Positions 22,823-31,567 of a stretch of 64,000 nucleotides of DNA are shown here, piece by piece; positions within the stretch are counted from its first letter, which is position 1; the number at the start of each line of letters is the position of its first letter. The DNA is from Clostridium sp. MB40-C1 (lineage in GTDB: Bacteria; Bacillota; Clostridia; Clostridiales; Clostridiaceae): the NCBI RefSeq assembly GCF_030913655.1, contig NZ_CP133189.1, positions 1 to 64,000 on the forward strand, written 5' to 3'. The notes under the pieces are model-generated. The model did not search any database, was not told the DNA's origin, and saw only the letters and a list, made by a program, of their open reading frames with translations. The position numbers and the translations under genes were made by a program.

Positions 22823-24318
22823 ATGGAGAAAACTTGGACTTTTAGCGTTGGAAAAATACATAAAGTAAATTATATAACTATAATAGGAATTTGTTTACTT
22901 ATGACTATAACTAGTATGGCAATGGTTAACTTTCAAGTAAATATGGATGAGTTATTGCCATTTATAATAGTAGCTATAGTTTCAACAATAATATATTTTT
23001 TACCAATAAAAGATATGATAAAGGCTATAACATTTAGTTCAGTTATAATACTTTCAAACTTTGGATATTTTTTATTAGGAAACTTTAGTCCAAAAACTAT
23101 TGCTTCTGATGTATTAGTTTTTGTTGCAGGAATTATATGTGCAACATTATATTTTAGAAAAGAGTTGTTAGTTATAAATGCAGTGCTTCTAGATATATGT
23201 GTTGTAATTTTATTTTTGTTAATCCTATAAGCATTTTAAGTGAGAATTTTTCATATTCAAATATGTTAAATCTTTTTGTGGTATTAAATGGTATTATGAT
23301 TTTAATTTATTGCCTTACTAGTTGGGGAGGTAAACTAATTAAGTCAGCAAACAATAAATCACTAGAGAGTAAAGAGTTAGTTGATAAATTAGATACACTT
23401 TTATTAAATATTAAACATAGCACTAATGATTTAGATAGCAATATAGAGATTTTTTCTGAAGATATTATGCTTGTTAACGGAACTAGTAATGATATAAATA
23501 ATACTATGTGTCAAATAAATATTGCAGTTCAAGAAATAGTAAAGAGTATATCAGATATAAATATAAGAATAAATAAATCAAATTCTTCATTGGAAAAAGT
23601 TGGTGATATGTCTCGTAAAATATCTATAATGGCAAATGAAATGCAAGAGAATTTTATTGATGAATCTGAAAAAATTAATTCTATGAATAGTACTATGAAA
23701 ACCATAAAAGGAGCTGTGGAAGTATCGCTAGACACAGTTAATACGTTAAAAAGCAGTATTGAAAAAATAAATTCTGAAATTAATAGTATTTATAAAATTT
23801 CAGCTCAAACTAATTTATTATCATTAAATGCAAGTATTGAAGCTGCTAGGGCCGGTGAACATGGCAAGGGATTTTCAATAGTTGCAGAAGAAGTTAAGAA
23901 ATTAGCAGATCAAAGTAGTGAAATAGTAAAAAATATTTATGAAATTATCACTGAAATTAATGTTATTACTAATGATGCAGTTATTAAAGTTTCTGATGGT
24001 AATATAGCTGCAGAAGATGGGACTAAAGTTGTTAATAATGTTTATACTTCTTTTAATAAAATAGAAGGGTACTTTGAAAAAATGAATGAATACCTAGGCG
24101 AAGAACATGTATTTATTGAAAATGTAGTACAGAATTTTAGTCCTATAAAAACAGAACTTGAGGGAATAGGAAGCATTACTGAAGAACATTCAGCATCTAC
24201 AGAAGAAATTGAAGCAATAATTAAAGAACAAGGTGAAAAGATCAGTTCAATGACTTTATCTATAGAGGATATTAAAACTTTAAGTAAAAATTTAAAGGAG
24301 CTTTCTTCTAACAGATAG
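22823..24318 (+). pseudogene. Methyl-accepting chemotaxis protein (one apparent frameshift)
   Basis: The start is chosen at ATG 22823, 8 bases after AGGGG, rather than the GTG nine bases upstream. The N-terminal part has at least four hydrophobic segments with very short loops, so sensing is probably in or near the membrane. At 23205-23225, in a T-rich stretch, the frame shifts by one base and continues as [14 protein letters not shown], another membrane segment, then a long coiled-coil region with the conserved hairpin tip [22 protein letters not shown] at about 23821-23886. This tip contacts CheA and CheW. Total length would be about 500 residues. The break is more likely a sequence indel than decay, since both halves are otherwise clean, but this is unproven. 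Confidence 0.8.
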
Positions 24319-24476
24319 GATTAAGTAAAATTATAAAAATAATGTATTAAAATATTATAACTATGATAAGTATTCTAGGGTTATAAGATAGTGAATATAA
24401 AAAAGGTAAGGGTGATAAGATTTTTTAATGTTAATATTTGGAATTTGAAATTCAATTACGAATAATACGAAAAATG

Positions 24477-24485
24477 TGTTATAAT
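24477..24485 (+). promoter_or_regulatory. Extended -10 promoter of the guanine-riboswitch operon
   Basis: TGTTATAAT (TG-n-TATAAT) lies about 20 bases before the aptamer; the -35 region (TACGAA or TTACGA) is weak, as is normal for extended -10 promoters. Confidence 0.6.
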
Positions 24486-24504
24486 GTCATATATCATATC
24501 AAAA

Positions 24505-24660
24505 GCTCGTATATCATCGGTAATATGGTCCGAAAGTTTCTACCTGTTAACCTAAAATTAGCAGACTACGAGGTATTGGGTTATAATGAATAGATATATG
24601 GTATATCATTTATTATAAACTCAACACCTCAACTTAATATTGAGGTGTTTTTATTTTTTG
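24505..24660 (+). promoter_or_regulatory. Purine riboswitch, guanine type, with terminator/antiterminator
   Basis: P1 is CTCGTA (24506-24511) with TACGAG (24567-24572). The conserved AATATGG and GTTTCTACC (24536-24544) are present. In the GACTA segment the specificity base is C566, the cytosine that pairs with guanine or hypoxanthine (adenine switches have U). The expression platform is legible: the terminator is AACACCTCAA (24623-24632) with TTGAGGTGTT (24640-24649) plus T-run. The alternative antiterminator pairs 24570-24582 (GAGGTATTGGGTT, sharing the 3' side of P1) with 24618-24630. Ligand binding should lock P1, free the terminator and switch off the downstream xanthine permease and xpt genes. 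Confidence 0.95.
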
Positions 24661-24714
24661 TTTTACGATGCTCTTGTATGGTTATAATTATTTATAATGT
24701 TAAGGAGAGTGGGA

Positions 24715-26029
24715 ATGGAAGCAGTAAAAATCAAAACAAATGAAAAAGATATTGAATTAATGTATGGCGTTGATGATAAACCACAAATATTAATGCAAAT
24801 TCTATTAGGGTTCCAGCATATTTTTGCAGCTTTTGGTGGTATAATTGTTGTTCCTATAGTTATTTCAGCTGCATTAGGATTTGATGCTAAAACATCAACA
24901 GCATTAATTAGCAGCGCAATTTTAGCAGCAGGAGTTGCTACTTTTATTCAATCAAAGGGAGTTGGACCTATTGGAGCACGTGCTGCCTGTATTATGGGGA
25001 CTGATTTTACATTTGTTGCACCAGCAATTGCTGTTGGAGCAAAATTTGGATTATCAGGAATTTTTGGAGCAACAATATTAGGTGCAATTATAGTAATTAT
25101 TCTAAGTTTTTGTTAAGCCATTAATGAAGCTATTTCCACCTATTGTAACAGGAACGGTTGTGTGTTTAATTGGTTTGACATTATTACCAGTATCAATAGA
25201 TTGGGCAGCTGGTGGTGTTGGGGCAGCTAATTATGGAAGTTTAAGAAATGTAGCTATTGCTTTATTTATAATGACAGTTACATTACTCTTAAATCATTAT
25301 GGAAAAGGGTTAGTAAGTAGCGCTTCAATTTTAATTGGTATGGTTGTTGGATATATAGTTTGTATTCCACTGAAAATGATTGATTTTTCATCAGTAGGTC
25401 AAGCAACTTGGCTATCATTACCTAAAATTTGGGGATATGGTGTGAATCTTAACTTGAAAGTTTTATTACCATTCATTCCAGCATATTTTGTTACCATTAT
25501 TGGAACAGTTGGATGTCTTAAAGCTATTAGTGAAGTTTCTGAAATTAAATCAGATGAAAAATTTATTGGAGCGGGAGTTTTATCTGATGGAGTAGGAAGT
25601 TTATTAGCGGGTGTTTTTGGTGCATTACCTAATACATCATTTAGTCAAAATATAGGATTAATCCCATTAACAAAAGTAGCTAGTCGTTATGTAACAATGA
25701 TGGCTGGAATATTATTAGTTATTTTGGGGCTATTTCCTAAATTTGCAGCATTAATTAATATAATGCCACAGCCAGTACTTGGTGGAGTAGGAATTGTTAT
25801 GTTTGGAACAGTAGCAGCAGCTGGAATTCAAACTTTAAGTCGTGTAAAGTTAAACAATCGTAATATATTAATAATTGCTACATCAATGGGATTAGGATTA
25901 GGAGTTACATTTCGTCCAGAATTTATATCTCAATTACCAGAGGCATTAAAAATGATTTTTTCATCAGGAATTTCGACTGGAACAATTGTAGCTTTAATAT
26001 TAAATGTATTATTAAAAGAAAAAGAATAA
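24715..26029 (+). pseudogene. pbuX: Xanthine permease (PbuX-like, NCS2), one apparent frameshift
   Basis: A nucleobase:cation symporter-2 family protein that imports xanthine. The start is ATG 24715, 5 bases after AAGGAGAG. The first part ends with IIVIILSFC at a T-run (about 25110), and the rest continues in the next frame as MKLFPPIVTGTVVCLIGLTLLP; together they give about 440 residues, normal for the family. Typical motifs are FQHIFAAFGGIIVVPI near the N-terminus, GARAACIMGTDFTFVAPAI, and NTSFSQNIGLIPLTKVASR in the second half. The family is identified by these together with the riboswitch and adjacent xpt. The frameshift sits in a TTTTT run and may be a sequencing error. Confidence 0.85.
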
Positions 26030-26051
26030 GAAAATTTATGAGGTGATATAA

Positions 26052-26624
26052 GTGGAAAGATTAAAAAAGTGTATTGTAGAAGAAGGACGAGCATTATCTG
26101 AAAATGTATTAAAGGTTGATTCATTCTTAAATCATCAAGTAGACCCAGATTTGATGTATGAAATGGGAACTTATTTTAAAAATTATTTTAAAGAACATGG
26201 AATTACAAAGATATTTACAATTGAAAGCTCAGGGATTGCTCCAGCTGTTATGACCGCAATACAAATGAATTTGCCAATGGTAACACTAAAAAAGCAAACA
26301 TCAAAAATTCTAACTGGAGATGTTTATCAAACAACCGTACATTCATTTACAAAAGGATCAGATTATGAATTAACATTATCTAAAAAATATATTACGGAAG
26401 AAGACAATATATTAGTGATAGATGACTTTTTAGCAAATGGTGAAGCTGCATTAGGAGCTGTACGTTTAGTTGAAGGAGCAGGAGCTAAAGTTGCTGGAAT
26501 CGGAATTGTTATTGAAAAATCATTTCAACCTGGACGTAAGATGTTAGATGAAAAAGGATATGATGTATATTCGTTAGCACGTATTAATAAGCTTGGAAAA
26601 GATTTAATTGAATTTGTAAAATAG
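26052..26624 (+). CDS. xpt: Xanthine phosphoribosyltransferase
   Basis: Converts xanthine and PRPP to XMP, salvaging the base imported by the permease encoded just upstream. The 190-residue length and N-terminus ([25 protein letters not shown]) match Bacillus-type Xpt. The PRPP-binding loop is [16 protein letters not shown] at about 128-143, and KKQTSK is the usual lysine-rich segment. The start is GTG 26052 with GAGGTGA 8 bases upstream. It is the last gene of the guanine-riboswitch operon; a terminator follows immediately. In many Firmicutes xpt precedes pbuX; here the order is reversed. Confidence 0.95.
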   Translation: MERLKKCIVEEGRALSENVLKVDSFLNHQVDPDLMYEMGTYFKNYFKEHGITKIFTIESSGIAPAVMTAIQMNLPMVTLKKQTSKILTGDVYQTTVHSFTKGSDYELTLSKKYITEEDNILVIDDFLANGEAALGAVRLVEGAGAKVAGIGIVIEKSFQPGRKMLDEKGYDVYSLARINKLGKDLIEFVK

Positions 26625-26672
26625 AGAAATAAGTTGTTTCAAAATTTTATTTTGAGACAACTTATTTCTATT
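26625..26672. terminator. Terminator after xpt
   Basis: GAAATAAGTTGTTTCAAAA pairs with TTTTGAGACAACTTATTTC with one wobble. The core GTTG-TYTC-AAAA resembles the palindrome at 30999-31090. The remaining gap to 27081 holds a GTGGCAAT direct repeat with 11-bp period (26842, 26853) and an ACATCT/AGATGT hairpin near 26980, but no convincing gene; a 19-codon minus-strand frame (26716-26775) has no ribosome binding site. Confidence 0.85.
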
Positions 26673-27081
26673 TATAACATTAATATTGGGGGCTATTTTA
26701 AAAGCATGTGGCCTATTAATTAGAAGATTGGGCATTATTATTTTGAGAATTTTGTCCATTGTTTTTTTTGCTCATTAATAATTGGTTTATAAATATTAAA
26801 GGATATATCAATTTTGCATACTTTTATTATAAAAACTGATTGTGGCAATACAGTGGCAATTGTGTAAACAAATAAAATATTATAGAAAATAGCGGTTAGT
26901 ACCTAGAACAATAGATACAAATATAAAATGTATAATATATAATAGTGTGTGTATAGGTTTCGAATAAAAATATGTGTACATCTAAAAGATGTGTTTATTG
27001 TGTTTAAAGAATTTGTATTGGATAACAACTTTAAATAATTGTAAAGAAATAAATTATAATTGAGCAGAAAGGAAGACTCTC

Positions 27082-27804
27082 ATGCTTAAGATAGCAGTTT
27101 GTGATGATGAAGTAATTCAGAGAATAGATACTGTAAAGAAAATTAAAAAGGGTTTAGAAAACAATTATTGTGATTATAACTATGATATTAAACAATTTAG
27201 TAGTGGAGAACAACTACTTTTCTCTGGTGGTTATTTTGATATTGTGTTTTTAGATATAAAAATGGGAAAGCTTTCAGGTATAGATATAGCTAAAAACATT
27301 AGGAAAAATAATAATGATACAAAGATTATTTTTATAACAGCTTTTCAAGAATATGTTTTTGATGCATTTGATGTATCTGCATTTCATTACCTTATAAAAC
27401 CTGTAGCTGAAGAAAAAATATTAGAAATTATTAATAGAATTTTAAAGGAAATTAGTCATATAACAAGTAATGAACAGTGTATTGTGATAAATAGAGGAAA
27501 AAGTACAATAAAAGTGATATTAGATAATGTAAGTTTTTTTGAGGTACAGAATAGAGTTATAAATATACATACTGAAAGAGAAGTAATACAGTATTATGAT
27601 AAGATTGCAAATGTAGAGGCGAAGGTTCCTAAAGAGAGCTTTTTTAGGTGCCACAGAAGTTACATAGTAAACCTTAAATATGTAAAGAAGTTTAATAAAA
27701 CAGAAATAATGCTAGATGATAATACGAGAATAGCGCTGTCAAAAAGTAAATATGATGAATTTTCCCAGGCTTTTCTAAAGTATATAAAGAGAGGTGCAAT
27801 ATAA
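27082..27804 (+). CDS. LytTR-family response regulator (AgrA/VirR type)
   Basis: A 240-residue two-component regulator. The receiver domain (1-120) has the acidic pocket C-D-D-E at 7-10, phospho-acceptor Asp58 in V-F-L-D-I-K-M and Lys at 107 (Y-L-I-K-P). Residues about 138-236 are a LytTR DNA-binding domain, with RCHRSYIVNLKYVKKF as its signature. LytTR proteins bind 9-bp direct repeats spaced two helical turns apart, often just upstream of the -35 box; such a repeat is present after the partner kinase gene. AAAGGAAG lies 7 bases before the ATG. The kinase gene follows 3 bases after the stop. No AgrB/AgrD peptide-processing genes are visible, so the signal is unknown. Confidence 0.93.
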   Translation: MLKIAVCDDEVIQRIDTVKKIKKGLENNYCDYNYDIKQFSSGEQLLFSGGYFDIVFLDIKMGKLSGIDIAKNIRKNNNDTKIIFITAFQEYVFDAFDVSAFHYLIKPVAEEKILEIINRILKEISHITSNEQCIVINRGKSTIKVILDNVSFFEVQNRVINIHTEREVIQYYDKIANVEAKVPKESFFRCHRSYIVNLKYVKKFNKTEIMLDDNTRIALSKSKYDEFSQAFLKYIKRGAI

Positions 27805-27807
27805 AAA

Positions 27808-29148
27808 GTGACCATCTTTAGTTTAATTGAAAAAATGCTATTTGGGGTTTCTTGTATACTAAATTTTTATATATTATATATAGTAATTAAAAGGTTTTTA
27901 GGATTTAGGATCAAGCCACAATATGTGATTATAACAATGCTGATAACAGGCAATATTCCTTTCTTAATTGTAGAGAAACTTAATATAGAAAGCGTTTATC
28001 AATGGATACCCACAACCATATATATTTTTGTTTTTTCTTTAATATTTTGTAAAGGTACATGCCTCAAGAAGCTTATAGTTACTATAATTTATAATTGTTT
28101 TAATGAACTTATACAGTATATAACAGTGCCTGTAATTTATACATCAGAGTATATTGTTATATTAAATTCATCTGTTCAGACACAACAGATAAGGGATATA
28201 GTAAACTACTTATTTTTAATTATTACACAATTAATTTACATCTTAATACTTAAATTTATATTAAAAAATTATTATATTGATAATGGGTTTAAAGATTTCA
28301 AATATATGTTGTTTTTTGTTGTTCCTAATGTGTTTATAGTAGCTTTATTATGTGAATATTTTAAGGAATATTATAAAGGCAATAATATGAGTAATTCGTT
28401 ATTTAATAATATAAAAATGATGGGATTTGCATCTATGGCTTTAATTTGTGGGGTGTTTACTGTAATAATTTTGGACAGGCTCATAAAGGAAAATGCCCTG
28501 CGTCAGAAGGAAGCATTATTAGCACATCAATTTAATATACAAGCGAGACATTATAAAGATTTGCAGATACAATTTAAAAATACTAGGATGTTTAAACACG
28601 ACATAAATAATCACCTGATTTGTATTAAAAATTTAATTGCTAATGGTGATATAAAAAGTACAGAACAGTACATAAAAAAGATAACTGAGTCATTGGAAAA
28701 TCTTAATTTAAAAGTAAACACTGGGAATCCATTTGCAGATGCTGTTATAAGTGAAAAATATAATATAAGCATAGATAAAAATATAGATTTTAAGTGTAAT
28801 GTAAAAATGCTGAATGGAATAAACATGGACCCTTTTGATTTATGTGTAATACTTGGTAATGCCTTAGATAATGCAATAGAGGCTTGTGAAAAAATTACAG
28901 ACGAAAGTATAAAAAAATATATACATATAACAAGTACATTCAATAAGTCATTTATAGTATTTGAAATAAAGAATAGTATGAAGGGATATATACATAAAAA
29001 TCATATGAGTACAGATAAGGGGGATGCTATAAATCACGGATTAGGGCTTTTGAATATTGAAAGTATTGCGGATAAGTATTTTGGAACTACTTATATTGAA
29101 AATAGTGAAAATATATTTGAACTAAGTATTATGCTTCAAGTTCTATAG
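27808..29148 (+). CDS. AgrC-like sensor histidine kinase (GHKL ATPase)
   Basis: A 446-residue kinase partner of the upstream LytTR regulator. Residues 1-225 contain six or seven hydrophobic segments, the multi-pass sensor typical of peptide-sensing HPK10 kinases. A cytoplasmic linker leads to the H-box F-K-H-D-I-N-N-H (His near residue 264) and a GHKL ATPase with the N-box LGNALDNAIEACEK near 350 and a final G-box GLGLLNIESIADKY. The start GTG 27808 follows AGAGGTG by 9 bases; no ATG is nearby. It is co-transcribed with the regulator. The nature of the inducer is not visible in the sequence. Confidence 0.92.
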   Translation: MTIFSLIEKMLFGVSCILNFYILYIVIKRFLGFRIKPQYVIITMLITGNIPFLIVEKLNIESVYQWIPTTIYIFVFSLIFCKGTCLKKLIVTIIYNCFNELIQYITVPVIYTSEYIVILNSSVQTQQIRDIVNYLFLIITQLIYILILKFILKNYYIDNGFKDFKYMLFFVVPNVFIVALLCEYFKEYYKGNNMSNSLFNNIKMMGFASMALICGVFTVIILDRLIKENALRQKEALLAHQFNIQARHYKDLQIQFKNTRMFKHDINNHLICIKNLIANGDIKSTEQYIKKITESLENLNLKVNTGNPFADAVISEKYNISIDKNIDFKCNVKMLNGINMDPFDLCVILGNALDNAIEACEKITDESIKKYIHITSTFNKSFIVFEIKNSMKGYIHKNHMSTDKGDAINHGLGLLNIESIADKYFGTTYIENSENIFELSIMLQVL

Positions 29149-29151
29149 TGT

Positions 29152-29209
29152 TCTATTCACTACAAATAAAAGTCTATTCACAACAATAACATTATTTTTA
29201 TTTTATATG
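29152..29209 (+). promoter_or_regulatory. Candidate LytTR box and promoter
   Basis: TCTATTCAC occurs twice in direct orientation (29152-29160 and 29173-29181), 21 bp apart start to start, i.e. 9-bp repeats with a 12-bp spacer as in AgrA sites. The second copy abuts a poor -35 hexamer (CAACAA, 29181-29186), 17 bp before TATATG (29204-29209). That is the arrangement expected for a promoter activated by the adjacent response regulator. Confidence 0.5.
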
Positions 29210-29268
29210 TTCCGAAGATGTTAATAGATACACATTTATATTTATTAACACAAAAGGGAGGTATATAT

Positions 29269-30039
29269 GTGAAAATAGGTGCAACATCAAATATGATTTT
29301 TAATTCTATGTCAACAGGACTAAAGTACAATAATCATTCAGGAAAAGGGATGAGTCCTTTAGAAAAACAAAAGTTTCAGTTGCAAGAACAAATGAAAAAG
29401 ATTGAGGAAAGTAAGTCTTCTAAAGAAAGTAAGGAAAATTCAATTAAAGAACTTCAAGAAAAACTTGAAGAAGTTGAAGCACAGTTAGCTAAGGAAAAGC
29501 TTGAGAAATCAACTGAAAAAACAAAAGTTGAAAATGAAAAAGATAAAGAAATTGAAGAACAAAGAGCAGCAGAAGAAAGTAAAGAAAATTCTCAGGTAAT
29601 AAATAAAAATGTTATGATTGGAATTACTTCAGCTTCATCTCATCAAAAAATTGGAAAAGTTGCATACTCAGTGTATAGACAGGCTGAAGCTAAAGGTGAT
29701 ATGGAGGTGGCACAAAGAGCATTAAGATATACTTCTTCTGAGATTAAAAAATCAGCACAAAGCAAAAAGTTGATTGAGAGAGGTATAAAAGAGTACAAAA
29801 AACAAATGGATAATGTTAAAAAAGGTGACACTAAAAAAGTTATCACTGATAAGATTATTAAAGAAAATAGTGTTATGGATATGAAAGTTGATTCAACTAC
29901 TGTGGAAGAACATAGCAGGGATACCTCAAAGATTGCGCCAAATAGTGAAATTAAAGTTCAATCTAGTGAGGATACCTCAAATATTGTTGCAAACACTCAA
30001 ATTAAAACTGAACCTAGTGTAAAAGAAGCATTGAAATGA
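29269..30039 (+). CDS. FlxA-like coiled-coil protein, function unknown
   Basis: About 256 residues, starting at GTG 29269, which has GGGAGG 7 bases upstream; the in-frame ATG at 29218 has none. Residues about 28-100 are a highly charged coiled coil (segments such as MSPLEKQKFQLQEQMKKI and IKELQEKLEEVEAQLAKEK) resembling FlxA-like proteins. The middle third (ITSASSHQKIGKVAYSVYRQ) is helical, and the tail is Ser/Thr-rich with two imperfect repeats around (D-T-S-x-I-x-x-N). There is no signal peptide or membrane segment. It lies between the two-component pair and its own terminator, behind the candidate LytTR box, so it may be a target of that system. Confidence 0.7.
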   Translation: MKIGATSNMIFNSMSTGLKYNNHSGKGMSPLEKQKFQLQEQMKKIEESKSSKESKENSIKELQEKLEEVEAQLAKEKLEKSTEKTKVENEKDKEIEEQRAAEESKENSQVINKNVMIGITSASSHQKIGKVAYSVYRQAEAKGDMEVAQRALRYTSSEIKKSAQSKKLIERGIKEYKKQMDNVKKGDTKKVITDKIIKENSVMDMKVDSTTVEEHSRDTSKIAPNSEIKVQSSEDTSNIVANTQIKTEPSVKEALK

Positions 30040-30042
30040 TAA

Positions 30043-30093
30043 AGAAATGTCCTTAAAATAGAAAGCAATTTCTACTTTAAGGACATTTCTTTA
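30043..30093 (+). terminator. Terminator after the FlxA-like gene
   Basis: AAGAAATGTCCTTAAA pairs with TTTAAGGACATTTCTT, 16 bp, followed by TTATT. Confidence 0.85.
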
Positions 30094-30209
30094 TTATGTA
30101 TAGTATTGACATTTACGTTGCGTAAAGATTTATAATTAGTTTGAAGTACTTCTAAAATAAATTTAAATAATGTAATGTAAGATGGAATCCTTTAATGGAG
30201 GAGAAGGTA

Positions 30210-30959
30210 TTGAATAAATTGATAAAGATTAGTGAAGCTTCTAAAAAATATGATATATCTGCAAGAACCTTAAGGTATTATGAAGAGGTGGGATTATTAA
30301 AGAGTATAAGAAATAAAGAGTCTAATTATAGGATGTATGATCAATATAATATGAAAAAATTAGAACAAATTTTACTTTTTCGAAATATGCAATTTTCCCT
30401 ACAAGAGATTAGTGTTTTATTAACGTATAAAGATAATGAAAACATGATGAAAATTTTTTTACAAAAGTTAAAAGAAATAAATGAGAGCATAGAACAACTT
30501 ACTAATTTTAAAGATATTTTAAATTCTGTCATTAAAATTAGTAAAGAAATAGGTATAGAGAACATAAATATTTGCAATTTATTAAGGGAACAAATTTATA
30601 TTAATAAGAAAAATGAAGGGATGATTTATATGAAAAATAGTATTATAACTGTTGAATTTGGTACTGGTATTGTTCCTATGGTAGACCCTAATCAAAATGG
30701 AACAGTAATAGATAGAATCAAATCTATGAGAAGTTTGATAGAGAATAGAATGAGTAAACAAATTCCACTTATTAGGTTAAAGGATAATGAGGAAATGAAG
30801 GAATTTCAGTATAGGATTTTTATTAAAGATAGAGTAGTTTTTGATGGCTGCTTATCTAATATTGGGTATGGAAGTAAAGAAGATGAGATTATAAGAGATA
30901 TAGAAAATGTAATTATTAAGAATATATCCGAGATCGACGAATCTTCATCCGCAAATTAA
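30210..30959 (+). CDS. MerR-family regulator with FlhA-like C-terminal domain
   Basis: TTG 30210 is the likely start: GGAGGAG ends 6 bases before it, whereas the in-frame ATG at 30195 precedes that Shine-Dalgarno. The protein is 249 residues. Residues 1-70 are a MerR winged helix (KISEASKKYDISARTLRYYEE, then NYRMYD), followed by a dimerisation coiled coil to about 125. Residues about 145-215 read FGTGIVPMVDPNQNG, V-I-D-R-I-K-S-M-R, then I-P-L-I-R-L-K-D-N-E-E and YRIFIKDRVVFDG, which closely tracks the FHIPEP (FlhA) cytoplasmic domain core (LIPLVD, LLDRIKxIR, PxIRIRDN, YxIxIKG). FlhA itself is a membrane flagellar export protein, so here the module may act as an effector or partner-binding domain. 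No target gene is adjacent. Confidence 0.8.
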   Translation: MNKLIKISEASKKYDISARTLRYYEEVGLLKSIRNKESNYRMYDQYNMKKLEQILLFRNMQFSLQEISVLLTYKDNENMMKIFLQKLKEINESIEQLTNFKDILNSVIKISKEIGIENINICNLLREQIYINKKNEGMIYMKNSIITVEFGTGIVPMVDPNQNGTVIDRIKSMRSLIENRMSKQIPLIRLKDNEEMKEFQYRIFIKDRVVFDGCLSNIGYGSKEDEIIRDIENVIIKNISEIDESSSAN

Positions 30960-30998
30960 TTTTAAGTATATAAGTACACTGTAAAACTGTAGTAATGA

Positions 30999-31090
30999 AG
31001 GTTGTCTCAAAATGAATTTTAAACACAATATATTGATTAATCTGAAAATTAATCAATATATTGTGTTATTTTTTTGCTTTGAGACAACCT
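30999..31090. repeat. Nested perfect inverted repeats (terminator-like palindrome)
   Basis: The outer arms are AGGTTGTCTCAAA (30999-31011) and TTTGAGACAACCT (31078-31090). The inner arms are a perfect 20-bp pair, 31022-31041 with 31048-31067, around a 6-base loop. CCTTTTTT follows. It may act as a terminator after the MerR gene, but the double nesting is larger than needed and the outer arm motif recurs at the xpt terminator. Confidence 0.8.
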
Positions 31091-31302
31091 CCTTTTTTCT
31101 GTAAATTTATTATAAAAATTTTAGTTTATAAAATTGAGAAATTTCTATAATTAAAAAATTCAAATACATAATGCAAGTCTTATATTATAGAATTATGCAA
31201 ATTTCTAAGTTTATTCTAAAGTATTTTTAGTTAGGTAAAAATCAAACTTATTTATTAGAGTATAGTAAAATAATTCACAATATCATATGATTTAGGAATT
31301 TA

Positions 31303-31332
31303 TTGTTTTAATATGAAAACTTATGATATAAT
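31303..31332 (+). promoter_or_regulatory. Promoter of the retron operon
   Basis: TTGTTT (31303-31308), 18 bases, TATAAT (31327-31332) with an extended TGA just before it. It leaves a leader of about 225 bases before the chosen start codon. The leader is AT-rich and shows no GC-rich fold comparable to the RNA downstream of the RT. The gap 31091-31300 shows nothing else. Confidence 0.6.
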
Positions 31333-31567
31333 GTAACAAAAAATTTTTAATTCCAATAAAGGACATTATATATAAAGTTATGTAGCTAATAGTCGTATTT
31401 AATAATAGACACATACATCAAAGATATTTAAATTAAATATGTTAACAAAGTTATATAGAGATTTTAAAATATAGTCCTAGCTAGAAATGATAAAGGAAGT
31501 TTTAAAAGAGCAAAACAATATTCTTCTAAAACAGAGCCAAATTAAAAGATTAAGGTGGTTTACTATT

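Noticed and set aside
26716-26775. A 19-codon minus-strand frame rich in Asn, Gln and Ser after xpt
   Set aside because: No Shine-Dalgarno, no recognisable family and too short to support in AT-rich DNA.
31333-31567. The retron operon leader as site of the msr-msd
   Set aside because: It is AT-rich without long-range arms of comparable length or stable hairpins; the downstream RNA is far better supported.
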